Positions 46,020-59,800 of a stretch of 64,000 nt of DNA are shown here, in pieces. The notes under the pieces are model-generated. The model ran no database searches. It was not told where the DNA came from and worked only from the letters and a program-made list of their open reading frames with translations. Origin of the DNA: Ciona intestinalis (Eukaryota; Chordata; Ascidiacea; Phlebobranchia; Cionidae); assembly GCF_000224145.3 (NCBI RefSeq), contig NW_004190347.2, forward strand, positions 329,165 through 393,164, written 5' to 3'. The translations under genes were made by a program, and so were the position numbers. How positions within the stretch are numbered: the first letter of the stretch is position 1; each line of letters begins with the position of its first letter.

Positions 46020-46400
46020 GAACATCGCCCGTTACACTAATATTTACACCGCACATACGCCTCTATGACGTCATACAAGAAACGCGCGCGCACACGCAAA
46101 ACACACGCGTGACCGCTTATTTACAGCCGCTATTTAAGGCAGGCTATCATTTCAACTTGTATTGTCCGCGGCACGGTCTAAGACAAAAACGGCGCGCCTC
46201 AATTTTTAATTTAAATATTCTTAAAAACCACAAAACCGCAGCCGACGGTTTCTACCATGTGATCAATGAGCCACTAACTCGCTACTGCGCATGCGCCACA
46301 TTGATCCGCCAAGTGGCTTTTACTAAGATTGAAATTTTAACAAAATTAAAACACGAAGGTGCAGCCAAACTGGAGGTAAACGGTTATAATTATATTAAAC
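46020..46400. promoter_or_regulatory. Candidate promoter segment with CRE and NRF1 motifs
   Basis: Locally richer in CG dinucleotides (GCGCGCGC-type sequence near 46085). A perfect CRE, TGACGTCA, is at 46066-46073 and an NRF1-type TGCGCATGCGCC at 46286-46297. Possible upstream promoter of syntaxin or a bidirectional one; inference only. Confidence 0.4.
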
Positions 46401-46511
46401 TGTTTATAATTTAAAAGGTTTTGATATTAAAGTTATAATAGAAAGCTAATTTAATATTTGAAAAGTGCAAAATATGGCTACGGAAATTGTAGACAGCAGA
46501 ATGCGAAATAC

Positions 46512-46770
46512 GATGTTATAACTCGACAGTGAGCATGAGGTTTGTTTGAATACACCATGTGTGCTTTGTAGGCATATTGTAACATCGCATAATTTGTGTT
46601 ATTTAACTCGGGAAAACGATAGCGAAGATTAAATTAATAAAAACAACGAAAATGAACAACAACAGCAAAACAAAAGTCGGGAATACACCCATGGTGTCGG
46701 CTCGACACTAAGCACAAGGTGTTTGAATACACGATACAACACTGGTGTACAACACCAGTAATCTGTACGT
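46512..46770 (-). repeat. Fragments of the 71-bp repeat
   Basis: TTATAACTCGACAGTGAGCA and degenerate CTCGACACTAAGCACAAGGT pieces. Confidence 0.6.
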
Positions 46771-47078
46771 ATTTTGATACCTACCGGCCATCACACACTA
46801 AACCTACTACAGTTTAATTCAAACCAACGACACGCATTGTAACGGCCATCGGACCAAGCCATAGTTATCGATCTCATGGTCGGGATATTTCGATAATCCG
46901 TAGGGTGGGAATTGTTCAAGCATTTTAAATACACTGGGAATGATAGGATATACAAAACCATATGCTGTGATAATTGCAGTAGAGTTACAGTAATTATTAA
47001 AACGCCAATGGCATATATTTCTTATTGGTCAAATACGGGGCGATTTTATTTTAAACACGGCTTCTTACAACTTTAATA

Positions 47079-47270
47079 TAGTACTGTGGGGCAAGATATG
47101 ACACCTTTAGCACATGATATCCAAATATCCTGATCGTGTTTTAAACAATTAACAACGGTCTATGGGAGTCGTGAGGATACGGTCTTATATTTCTTTGAAT
47201 GTTATTTGTTAACTGTAAAGTGAGATAAGCAAACAGAATAAAAAATGTCCCATTTTACCCCACAGTATAT
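47079..47270 (+). mobile_element. TA-type MITE copy 4
   Basis: GTACTGTGGGGCAAGATATG to TGTCCCATTTTACCCCACAG with the family internal block. Confidence 0.82.
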
Positions 47271-47608
47271 ATAATGCCGCGACTTTAGCATGGAATGTGA
47301 CGTGTACATTATCATCACGATGGGAATTTACGACGTTGTAAACCATGGGTTCCTAACTACTGACCCATTTATATGGCCCAGATTACACAGCTGTAAAGTT
47401 ACTTTATTTGCACGATCCAAAGCTAGACGAAATCTTAACCCGTTGGCCCGCGGGTTCGCCTCTACCACATAGAATTGTATGTTTACTTTCGTTATTGCAT
47501 TATTGTTGGCAATTCCATATTTAACTAATTAAAATTTAGGTAACTTTTAAAGAGACTTTATATTTTACATAAAAGTTCTTAAAAATATTGTTCAAAGTAA
47601 ACATTAAA

Positions 47609-47748
47609 TCCTGTTTTAAACAATTAACAACGCTATTTTAGAAACGTAAGAATACGGTTATACAGTTCTGTAAACATTGTTTGTTTACTAACAAATCGGA
47701 CGATAAAAGAGAATGAAAACATGAACCATCTTACCCCAATCGCGACAT
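47609..47748 (+). mobile_element. TA-type MITE, degenerate remnant
   Basis: CCTGTTTTAAACAATTAACA ... GTTTGTTTACTAACAAATCG without clear ends. Confidence 0.6.
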
Positions 47749-48246
47749 AATACGTTCGAACGAAAAAGGAACTAAAATAAAAAACAAACGAAATATCCGT
47801 AGGATCTCATCCATAGAATAATCAAATACAGAAGATTGAAATATTAGGACAAAATTAACTGAAATCTTAAAAGCGTTTCAGACTTTTAAAGTTTTATTTC
47901 AATTAACGAATTGACGGGAAGTAATGAATAGACGACAGTCGTTAAAACACACAAGATAAAATATGTGGAAACCTATATGGTTAAAATGCATTTATCAAGT
48001 GGTCACTAATGGGTTGCCCAAATTGTCAGCAATGATTAAAAAAATGCGCATAAGTGAAGGCTATGTGGTAACTCGTAAGCGGGCACGAGGTGTATGAAAC
48101 ATCTTTTTATTTGGAAATTTCCTCAAGAAAGTTTTACTCGAAGCGTGTTTTAACGACTTTCGTTTTGCTGCTAATTTCCTCCTCTTCGTTGTTTTGATTA
48201 ATTTTATTTTCGCTATCGTAATGGAAGAGATACAGAAAATTTATGT

Positions 48247-48318
48247 TATTCAGTTATAACACGGGTGTTCTGATTCATACGCCTCGTGTCCGCTTGGAGT
48301 TACCACGTATGTAACTTT
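48247..48318 (+). repeat. 98-bp family copy
   Basis: TTATAACACGGGTGTTCTGA ... GTTACCACGTATGTAACTTT. Confidence 0.7.
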
Positions 48319-48947
48319 GTGGGTGATTATCACTTCGTCTTGGTGTCTGCATATGTATTTTTACATAGCACAACTATTTACAGTGCTTACGCTAATAACC
48401 GGACGTCCTTTATATAAGCAAGACAACTATGTGCAAAGATTGCGCTAATGTCATTCTTGTAAAATACACCGCACATTAAGGCGTTGGAATTACAATTACA
48501 CAACGAATACATTTAGCATTAGGAATAAAAGAATTTAATGATTTTACTCCAACGTTGGTTCGATTAGAAGCGGTCGATAACCAGAGAGACAACGGCCGTT
48601 GAAACTACGAATGCTTCAACATAAAACAGAACGAGTGGCTCGCATGCAACCGCTTTAATTAGCGGCCATGCTTTTATGCATGAACTGGGTTGCTAGTTTT
48701 CCCAAAGGGGTGGCTACTGTTATATGTCGTTGCGGTTATAAATCGACGCAACATATTGTTCAAATGACCAAACTGTGGCCACTGTGACGACATATGTTGG
48801 ATAGTGAGGTCACACAGTGAACATTTGTGTAATTAAACTAATAAAAGTACTGACAGGTTATAAGGTTGCAATATTGCCTGCTAATTACAACTAAATACAG
48901 ATTGAAAGTAATTTCTGAACATGAACAAATTTAAAGAAACATATAAA

Positions 48948-49572
48948 NNNNNNNNNNNNNNNNNNNNNNNNNNNNNNNNNNNNNNNNNNNNNNNNNNNNN
49001 NNNNNNNNNNNNNNNNNNNNNNNNNNNNNNNNNNNNNNNNNNNNNNNNNNNNNNNNNNNNNNNNNNNNNNNNNNNNNNNNNNNNNNNNNNNNNNNNNNNN
49101 NNNNNNNNNNNNNNNNNNNNNNNNNNNNNNNNNNNNNNNNNNNNNNNNNNNNNNNNNNNNNNNNNNNNNNNNNNNNNNNNNNNNNNNNNNNNNNNNNNNN
49201 NNNNNNNNNNNNNNNNNNNNNNNNNNNNNNNNNNNNNNNNNNNNNNNNNNNNNNNNNNNNNNNNNNNNNNNNNNNNNNNNNNNNNNNNNNNNNNNNNNNN
49301 NNNNNNNNNNNNNNNNNNNNNNNNNNNNNNNNNNNNNNNNNNNNNNNNNNNNNNNNNNNNNNNNNNNNNNNNNNNNNNNNNNNNNNNNNNNNNNNNNNNN
49401 NNNNNNNNNNNNNNNNNNNNNNNNNNNNNNNNNNNNNNNNNNNNNNNNNNNNNNNNNNNNNNNNNNNNNNNNNNNNNNNNNNNNNNNNNNNNNNNNNNNN
49501 NNNNNNNNNNNNNNNNNNNNNNNNNNNNNNNNNNNNNNNNNNNNNNNNNNNNNNNNNNNNNNNNNNNNNNNN
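48948..49572. other. Assembly gap (625 N)
   Basis: Run of N; open frames reported across it have no meaning. Confidence 1.
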
Positions 49573-49876
49573 TGAAAACTATATAAAGTAATACAAAGCT
49601 TTTTAAACTTTGCCACAATGCACTTGAAACCCTTGGATCTGTTTACCTAAGTCTTTTAAACTCATATTTCCCTGATTTTACAAATGTTAAACTTTTTTAT
49701 TTTCGCCTTCGGTAAGGAGTAAAAGTTTGTTGCACACCTGAGATCTATCACCATGTTTGAGCTCAAAACTTCCCTTAATAGATTGCCATTGGGCTTGATG
49801 TGCCAGGCAGAATAGGTCCCCTAATATTCCCATAATAAAGTGCTATGTATGATTTACCAGGCAGAATAGATTAATA

Positions 49877-50088
49877 CAATTTTCGGTGCTAGTGAAGAGT
49901 CTACGCCCACCTTATTAGCTAACCCCTAACCACTAACCCCTATAACCACTAACCCCTAACCACTAGCCCCTAACCCCTAACTCCTATAACCACTAACGCC
50001 CTAACCATCAACACTTAACCCCCAACCTAGGGGTTAGTGTTTAGCAAATAAGGTAGGGAGGAAGATTCTTCACTAGCACCCAATTTTC
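49877..50088. mobile_element. MITE with perfect 8-bp target duplication and internal CCCTAAC-rich array
   Basis: Element 49885-50080, bounded by GGTGCTAGTGAAGA and its inverse TCTTCACTAGCACC. CAATTTTC flanks it on both sides. The centre holds repeated AACCCCTAACCACT units, ending in an inverted GGGGTTAGTG. Confidence 0.85.
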
Positions 50089-50750
50089 TGCTACAGTATG
50101 ATGGACACATAATTTGTTTAAAAGGAAAGAAAATAATTAAAATACCAAAAAGAAAACACAGGATATAGCGAAAAAACAACAGTTGTTAAAACACGCTTAC
50201 AGTTTAAAACATATTTACATTTAGTTGGAAGAAAATAAGCGTGGTCGCTACACCTAAACATTAGAACATAACAACTTAATTAAAGTTGGCTGCAATAACA
50301 GGAAAGTCCAGACTATATTACTACTGACTAAACATGCATATATATAAGCAGTCTAATATATATTTATACTAAAAAATAAGTTATAAAATCAAACAGAAAA
50401 TACAAAACTTACAAACTCCGTTTACTTGACCAAGCCCAATTCATTCTTTGCTAAAAACCTCACAAGTTATTTAGAAATACAGTAGTGAAAACAAGCATCA
50501 TTAAAAGTACTTTGGATGGTCCTACTTTAGAAACATTTTATCGCACATTAATTTCCGATTTTTTAAATTGTATTTTTGATAAGGTTTATAAATTTAAGCA
50601 AATATTTATATTTTAAAGATGATATTGCAATTTTTTTATTTATTTGTATTTTTGTGTGCGAAATCGATTTTCGAAATAGGGAGTTCACCGTCTCGTGTTT
50701 ATAAAGTTTTAAAACAATTTTAAATCAAATTGAATTAATTAAATACGAAA

Positions 50751-50876
50751 ATGTCCGGCGATTCGAGTGAAAAATTATCGTTTGAGCAATTCTGTGACAT
50801 CTACAAAGAAGTTCTTGCAAGTAACGGCGTCACTCCTCACTTATTTCGTGCTCTTCACCGAAAATTAGAACATGAG
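50751..50876 (+). CDS. TTLL12: TTLL12 exon 1
   Basis: MSGDSSEKLSFEQFCDIYKE then FRALHRKLEHE; the HxKLEHE end matches human TTLL12. The first ATG in frame is used; donor GAG|GTTCGT. Confidence 0.9.
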
Positions 50877-53800
50877 GTTCGTTTTACATATTTGTGTATA
50901 ATTGTGCTTTTACTAAATTAAAACCACCATCTAAAAAGTAACTGTAACTTGCAAGCAGGTACAAGGATCAAACAGATCACCAGTGTTATAACGACGGTCG
51001 TTGCCCCGCCATGCGAGGATAAATAAGTTACATACTTGGAAACTTGTAAGCGGGCACGAGGTGTATGAAACAGAACACCCGTGTTATAACAACTGTCATT
51101 GCCCCGTTATGCGAGGATAAACAAGTTACATACGTGGTAACTTGTAAGCAGGCACGAGGTGTATGAAACAGAACACCCGTGTTATAACGACTGTCATTGC
51201 CCTGTCATGCGAGGATAAATAAGTTACATACGTGGTAACTTGTAAGCGGGCACGAGGTGTATGAAACAGAACACCCGTGTTATAACGACTGTCATTGCCC
51301 CACCATGCGAGGATAAATAAGTTACATACGTGGTAACTTGTAAGCTGGCACGAGGTGTATGAAACAGAACACCCGTGTTATAACGACTGTCATTGCCCCG
51401 TTATGCGAGGATAAATAAGTTACATCAAGTTATAAGTTATATTATTCACAAGGTTATGGTTAAGGGTCTTTGTCTATATAACCCTTGGTGGTGATGCTCC
51501 ATAACATAACAGGTGGATTTTACAATCTTCCAATATTTTCAGATATTTGACGCTGGAGAATATTTCTCGTTAACAACCGACGACGAAAGTGACGGCAATT
51601 CAAAGTTGAAAGCCGTCCTTATTAACGAGGATGGACTCGAGGTTTCCGATAGCAACGGGATATTCTTGATCGATCATGCGTGGACGTTCCAACCGAGGGA
51701 AGCAAGAAGTCAACTTTGTAATGCACCTGGTGGGTGGGGTTGAAACAGTTTACTGAATTTTTTTCGAAACCACTTTTGTTTGAATTTTTTTCTAAGAATT
51801 TGCATGGCTTTGGACAGTTTATAGACACTCAATAAAATAGATTGTATTCTAAGAGGATGAGGTATTTGGTTAGGCACACCTAAGACCTGGGTTGTAGGTA
51901 CATTCTTATCAGTAAAAGATTATAAATTCTGGTATTCTACAGATTACCCAAACAATAATTCAATTTATACACTTACCCCCAAACAAACTTTCCAGCGTAA
52001 AAATAGAGCAGGTTCACCCATACAACGTCTACACACAACTTCCCAAATACTATTTCATTCATTATTCCCCCCACCCCACCAGGTCTTCTCCCACGCATGG
52101 CTGAACTCATGGGCTACTCGGTCCACGGTGAAGTCTTCAACCCCGATGATGATATCGTGAATGATGTGCTAACTGAAATGTGGAAGTATATTCACACCTA
52201 TTCAAGCTCAGCAGGGGTGGGTGCTTTATATCATTTTGAATATAACTGAATAGCTGAACTTCAACAAATTTGGGGGTTTCGGGTAATTGCAAAAAGTCGA
52301 ATTTTCGGGTTTTTTTGTAATCACTGTTCGTCTGTTCCCCCTAACTTAAGTAATATATTCTACAAAGTCAGAAAATAATAAACGACAGACAGACTATTAA
52401 GATAAAATTATAATGTTATTCTTCTTTAAACTATTTAAGATATTTGTCCCAGATTTACAAACAACCACCATGCAAAACACCCACTCACCCAAACTACTAC
52501 TGTTATTGCTACTTAAGTCATCTGTTTTGCTAAACGAACCTGGGGACATAGTGCCTATAACAGCAATTATTTGTAATCAAAACAATTGCAAGGGGCCACC
52601 AGCCAAATTTTTTAGAAAAGTTTGGTAAGGCCAATCTATATAGTAGATTAGTAGTCAATTTATTATCTTTTCGTATTCGACTACTCATCAGAGCTAACAA
52701 CATACAAGAGAAATTATTTGTAAACCTAACCAACCCTATCATACAGGAAGCTGAAGAAAAAGTCCCGATCTGGTATTTAATGGATGAATTTGGATCTCGT
52801 ATTAGACATTCAGATGAACCAACCGTTAAGATCGTTCCCTTCCATTACCAACCAACTGGGACGACTTATTCGTTAATGTGGTTGACACAAGATATGGAAT
52901 ATGCAGGTAGGGAGTTGAAGTTATTTGTTTTTATATTTTTGTAAATATTTTACTTTAATTGTTAATTAGATGAATATAGTCCTTATACGTGGATACGTCA
53001 CACACGGCATTATTCGCTCGTGAATGCCACGTGTGGTGCAACTATCAGTTGTGCGTGTAATGCATGTAGTGTACTGTTATTTCGTTTATTGTGCCTTTCC
53101 TTAACTAATTCATTCTGCAGAGTTGCCTCAATCATTCATTAGGTAAATAGTTTTGAAATAGGTTGTACCTTATCGTCTATTAATGCTATTGAATATTCTG
53201 TATTTCAAAATGCTGTTGCTGTTGGGGCTAATGTTGGAAATATACATGTTTGGACAGTTTTTTAACTGTGATAAATTTTGTGAATCTGGCCCTGATCTAT
53301 ACTCATAAAGTTGGAGGATTCTCATAAGGAAATAACATTTAGGATAAAGTGCTATGAAATACGTAACAAAAATCTGTAAAAAAAAATAATATTCCAATAG
53401 CTCCTATTCGAACAAAAGACCGATTATGCCATTTTAGGTGAAATATATATCTCAAAGAATATGCAATTAACTTTTTTATAACAAGATGTATTTAACCACA
53501 GATGAGTTGACTTATGACTTTGCGTTCGATGAGCGCGACCCAATACTAAGGAAATGTAAATTGCTGCCATGGGTGGGAGCCGACTTTAGTGATGTGTCAA
53601 CGCATACCAACGTGCTTCCTGATAAAAGTTATGACGTAAGTTGAAAACCAAGGTAGTTTTTGACACAAGTGGTGATCTCAGTTGAGATGGAATTGCTGTT
53701 TATTTGATACTAAAATTAACCATTACCCAGCACCATGTCCTTAAAGCATGTATAAATATAGGATCGTTTTAAGTACACGAACGAGACTCTGCCCACTGGA

Positions 53801-56800
53801 AACCAAATCCCTGGAAAGAAAGAAGGAAAGTTAAAAATCTTCACTGAATATCACCGCCAATATTTAACTGATGTGAAAAACTTTGAAATTGTTGAAAATC
53901 GTGAAGAAGCCGACGTGATTTACCCGGCGACATCAATTCGTGATTATAAGTAATATTATTATCACTTGTTTGTGTGGCAGAACACCTAGATTCTTTTAGA
54001 TAACAGAAGTGCCCTATTGCACACCATTTGCCCGTATATAATTTTTATAAACATAAAATATTTTATAAATCTTGCATCTTGGCTGGCGCATAAGTTGAAG
54101 CAATGGAACTTGTTTACCTTCAACCACAATGGTAGCAACATCCAGCCTTGAACCCATAACCTCAATGTAACAACTTACTGGTTAAATATTCCTCAGATAC
54201 TTCAGCGAAGAACGACCTGATGTACTGCTTGGGATGTTCCCGTGCGAACAAATTATTTTGTGCAAAGATTTTTTCGCTGACATCGCTAAGCGGGCGGGGA
54301 AGGACGGAAAATGTAATTTGGTTTCTTGGGTTTTTATATGTGGTTGCTTAATTTGCTAACATGTATTTAGTATTAGAGCAAATTAACATTAGCTGAACAT
54401 TAATGGTCACACCTTGTTCTGTAGCGATCAAATAGAAATGGAGGGTTTTCAATAGTTAGTTTTTTTCATTATTATTTGCAATATATTTATATTATAGTGG
54501 GGTATTTTTAACTGATATGAGATATAACAGTATTATTTACTGAGATCTAGCTAGGTGTATGTTTGGGTAAAAGACCTACATCCCAGGTCTTAGGTGCGCC
54601 TCACTGAAGACCTCACCCTTATAGAATAGAACCTTTATTATTAGGTGTCTATAAACTGCCTTAGTAGGTTCTAGATGGTAGCACACTGGAACTTTATCCT
54701 AGTTTGAATACTTCACTCTTATTGAATAAAATTCCAAGCATTTTGATCCATGTTTACTACAAGGCAGACCACCCCTACCTTTCCAATGGTAATAGGCCTA
54801 TATCCCTCTTCCATATAAAACCCTTTCCAATATCTCTCACAGTGGCGCAGCCAGGGGTGTTTTGGGAGTCGTGACCCCCTTCCCCCCCCCCCTTTTAAAC
54901 CCCAAAAAATATTTATTTATTTTAAATTAAAAAAAAAAAATTGAATCATTTTTTGATTAAACCCCCCCCCCCCTTATTTTTTTTTCTGGTTGCGCCACCG
55001 ATCTCCCATATTTATTTTACGTTCTTATTTAGTAATACCACAACCCCCATCTCCCCAGTTCCACCATGGCACCCAGTGAGCTTCAACCTTCATTCAGAAT
55101 TCCCTCAATTCATCTCATATTTCAAACAACGCGAGAACGAAGGGCTCGATATGAATGTTTGGATATGTCGACCATGGAACCTTGCAAGAGGGTTGGAGAT
55201 TCAAGTTACTAATAATCTTAATGAGATAATTAGATTGAGAGAAACACCAATTCCAAAGGTGATTTGTTCAAATATTCGTCGCGTAACCCTGTCCTTTCAG
55301 TTTAAATATTTTTTAATCTTTGCTGTCGTAATTAAAGGGACAAATAAAAGTTATTTTTTGATATGTTCATACACCCTATGCTCGCTGCTGAGTTCTAACA
55401 CTCGTGTTTTATAACCCAATATTACAATATCTGTATCCTTAAATGCTGTATGTATTAATGACATAAAACACAACAATATTCAATATGGGTGAAGTCCTTG
55501 CCGGATTTTGCCCATTACCCCTCCCAGACTACTAATAGAACTTACAAATAAATGTAAATAAAAAATACCACACAATCTTACTTAAGGTGGCTTTACACAG
55601 TATCCAGAATTCGTCCGTTTTGTCCGGATTTTCGCTGCCGCATGCGGAACTCGGTAATGGGTTTGCATACGACTTTCCAAGCGAATTTGCACGCCAGATA
55701 CTGTGTACAGCCACCTTTATCCAGATTGTAACGCCCAGACTTATTATAAAAATATAAAGATAAATGATTGTAATTTTGCCCACTATATACTGTAATATAT
55801 ATACAGAAATATGACCGAATGTAACTTATTTATCAAATAACAAACTTACTTATTCAGGTTGTATCGAAATACATTGAACACCCCGTGTTGTTCCATCGTG
55901 ACGACATCAACGTAAAAGTCAAGTTCGATTTACGATTCAACGTTCTACTGACATCAGTCGAACCGATGAAACTTTATGTTTGTAAAGTTTTCCTGCTCCG
56001 ATTTGCAAACAAGTATGATTGTGATGTCATTGTTTAATTGTTGTTGTAATAAAGTGGATTATTTTTTGCATCATGCATGTTATCTGTGACGTAACAGTTT
56101 GATGCATACACTGTTACTTTTGCTACCATGGTGTAAGATAAATGTTTTTTTAATTACCGAGGAACCTGTTTAGAATAAAAAGTAATACGCAAGTGAATTA
56201 GGCTTTAAATTGAAATAAACAAAAGTTATTTTTTCTGATTTCAACATTGTAGTATTATATGATATAAAAAAATTTAAAATTTAAAATAAGACCTACTGGT
56301 TTATCAATCCAAACCAAAAATTTTTCAATTTCTTAATTAATCTTTAATTCCACCAATTTATTGTTTATTATATCTTTCTACAGGGAATTTGCGTTGAATA
56401 ATTTCGATGACTACCAACAACATTATACGGTCATGAATTACGTGGAAGGCGGAACGAAGTTGAAACAAATAAATTACGATCAATTCATCCCAATGTTTGA
56501 GGATCAAAACCCAGATTTTAAATGGGAGGATGTAGAAGTAAGCTGGGTTAATTGGCCAAACCTCGCCTAAATCCCAGGTCCTTGACAAGGATCTCACTTA
56601 TAAAGCATAGAAGTAGGGTTGGGTATAGGCGCCAAATTTTAGAAATTAAAGGGTTGTGTTGTAGTCCCAAGATCCTCTGAAACAATTATCATAATTTTTT
56701 GGTAAGTAACAACAGTCGTTATAACACTGGCGTTCTGTTTCATACATTTCGTGCCCGCTTACAGGTTACAACGTATGTAACTTATTTATCCTCACATGGT

Positions 56801-59800
56801 GGGACAACAACAGTCGTTATAACACTGGTGTTCTGTTTTATACACCTCGTGCTCTCTTACGAGTTACTACATATGTAACTTTATGAATGATTGCTTTCTG
56901 TATAGCTAACAATTGCTGACAGACTGTACACAACTTCAAAATCTGGTACATAAATAAATGCCAGAAAAGCTATTTTTTAAAACAAGTGTAATATGCCTGG
57001 CTGCAATATTATATACAATACACTTTGCTTCACAATAGTTAAGTGTCTTGCCCAAGGACACATACACCCACAATGGTGGCAGCATCAAGTTACAATGTAC
57101 CTGGATGGGTAAAATACATTATCCATATAAAATCCACACTTTGTTATATATAATTTAATCCACAGCGTAACATTCACCGATGTATAAAAGAATTCTTTAT
57201 CTCGGCCACATCACGACCTGCACCATATGGTATAGGGCATAACCAACAGTCACGTGCTATGTACGGTATTGATGCAATGCTAGAGTGGAGAGATGACCCA
57301 CAGACTGGTGAGTCGTTTGAATGCAGAACCTGGGTTGTCTATGAATTTGGTTTTTTGGAGTGACTTATCCATGGTTGCCACTCCCATGCCCACAGTCGAG
57401 TTGAAGCTATTGTAGTGTGTGGATAAGCAGACATGACTTTTGGTTGGTTTGGTCATTTATATCCTCATGGGTGGCAACTTGAATGACCTATCCATGGTTG
57501 CCACTCCCATGCCCACAGTCGGGCTGCTGAAGCTATTGTAGTGTGTGGATAAGCAGGCATGACTTTTGGTTGGTTTGGTCATTTATATCCTCGTGTGTTG
57601 GAACTTGAGTGACTTATCCATGGTTGCCACTCCCATGCCCACAGTCAAGTTGCTGAAGCTATTGCAGTGTGTGGATAAGCAGGCATGACTTTTGGTTGGT
57701 TTGGTCATTTATATCCTCGTGGGTGGGAACTTGAGTGACTTATCCATGGTTGCCACTCCCATGCCCACAGTCGAGTTGCTGAGACTATTATTACTATCAG
57801 TTGGCCAAAGTAATTTCTCGATATATTATTAACCTGCACGCGCAAAAATAACAGTGTTACTGTTTAGAGTAAATTCCCAACAGTTAAAAATTATAAAACT
57901 AACTCCAGTGTTTCCCAACAATTTTCACTCTAATGTAAACTTAGTTGTCTTCATCCACGGTGATCAAACGTTGCGCAACACTTTTACGTTGAACCGATTC
58001 ACTGCGCCTTACGTCTCCCGTCGAGAAATCTAACAATAATTCGCTCCTGTGTGTCTTGTCGTCTGCGTGATCGCCCACTGCCACAGTCTGCCACACGGTG
58101 GCGATAGAGCATGTATCGGTTTGCGTTTCTTTGTCTTCGAACGTTGTTGCTCGGCTCGCCTAAGGTTATTCAGTAATTATTATTATAATATGTGTACAAT
58201 CGTGCTTCGAGTTATAACATGGGTGTCTTCTTATACACCAGACACACATGATGTATTCATACACCTCATGCTCACTGTTGAGTTATAACATGAGTGTCTT
58301 CTTGTACACCAGACACACATGGTGTATTCATACACCTCATGCTCACTGTCGAGTTATAACATGGGTGTCTTCTTATACACCAGACACACATGGTGTATTC
58401 ATACACCTCATGCTCACTGTCGAGTTATAACATGGGTGTCTTCTTATACACCAGACACACATGGTGTATTCATACACCTCATGCTCACTGTTGAGTTATA
58501 ACATGAGTGTCTTCTTGTACACCAGACACACATGGTGTATTCATACACCTCATGCTCACTGTCGAGTTATAACATGGGTGTCTTCTTATACACCAGACAC
58601 ACACGGTGTATTCAAACACCCCATGCTCACTGTCGAGTTATAACATGGGTGTCTTCTAATACACCAGACACACATGGTGTATTTATACACCTCATGTTCA
58701 CTGTCGAGTTATAACATGAGTGTCTTCTTATACACCAGACACATCGTAGGCATAACATTGGGTCCCTTATGTTTGACAACTGTGTACCTGTATTTTAACA
58801 AAAATTGATTAAAAAAGTTTAAAAGCGTGACGTCTGTGCATATGATATACACAGACAGTGCACTCACACACCCCTTGCTGACTGTCAAGGTATATCACGG
58901 TCCATACAAACTCACCTCAAACGTACCATACCCACACGCCACATCATCATCGCTACCATCTACAATGGGCGAAAGGTCGCCTCTGCTTGGTTTCTTCTTC
59001 CCAAAACACATGAACAGCAGGTACATACCACCGCCGAGTAATATATAATCGAAGGGTCTTGGACACCAACTACTTTCAGCTTCCTCAGCCATTAGGAATA
59101 ACGTTAGCAGGAACTGTGGAGGTGGTGTGGTTTAGTTGGATTATTATTGTAACTTATTTATCCTCGCATGACGGGGCAACGACAGTTCTTATAACACGGG
59201 TGTTCTGTTTCATACGCCTCGTGCCTGCTTATGAGTTGCCACGTATGTTATTTTGTGGGTGATTATTTTTTTATGTGTGGCTAATAATTTTGACAACCCA
59301 TTAGTGACCACTGGGTTTTATTACAAATGTGATAACTTGTAATTGGCACGAAACAAAGTTATCCACCATATATATATATATATAAAAACTCGCAAGCGGG
59401 CATGAGGTGTATGAAACCAAATGCTTGTGTTATTAAAGCCGTTTTAACCTGGCCACATGAGGATAAATACGTTGCCTATCTTCGTTCATATAAATATCCC
59501 ACGCGCAGCAATAAACTACCACATGTGTGTTGCCATGAATTAACTCCCCATTACATAAGATAGACACAAGCACCATATATGGGTTATCTACCACAATACA
59601 TTATATAACGTTTCGAATTATAAACGGGGAATCATCTAAATATGATAATCATCGTTGTGTTTTAGGTTGGTTTTCAAGCGGACGCGAGGTGTTTGAAACA
59701 CCCGTGTTATAACGACTGTCAATTACCATGCGAGGATAAAGAAAATACATCATAGATTGTGTGCATTTTTATCCTTTAACTTTAAAGACACCCTTAATGT

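Larger units (their letters stand above)
43513..50750. other. Intergenic region between syntaxin and TTLL12
   Basis: The two genes are divergent, so both promoters should lie here. Contents: a hAT-like MITE, scattered 98-bp, 71-bp and SINE fragments, a CpG-richer segment at 46.0-46.4 kb, TA-type MITEs, a 625-base gap and a foldback element at 49885. The 142-codon open frame at 45986-46414 shows no domain and lies in the CpG-richer segment; not called. Confidence 0.6.

Noticed and set aside
45986..46414. 142-codon open frame on the plus strand
   Set aside because: No recognisable domain, no good splice or context support, and it lies in a CpG-richer segment that looks like a promoter.
48881..49618. 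Long open frames across the N run
   Set aside because: They consist of unknown bases.
49905..50040. CCCTAA-like array considered as an interstitial telomere
   Set aside because: The units are irregular (AACCCCTAACCACT) and enclosed by transposon ends with a target duplication.
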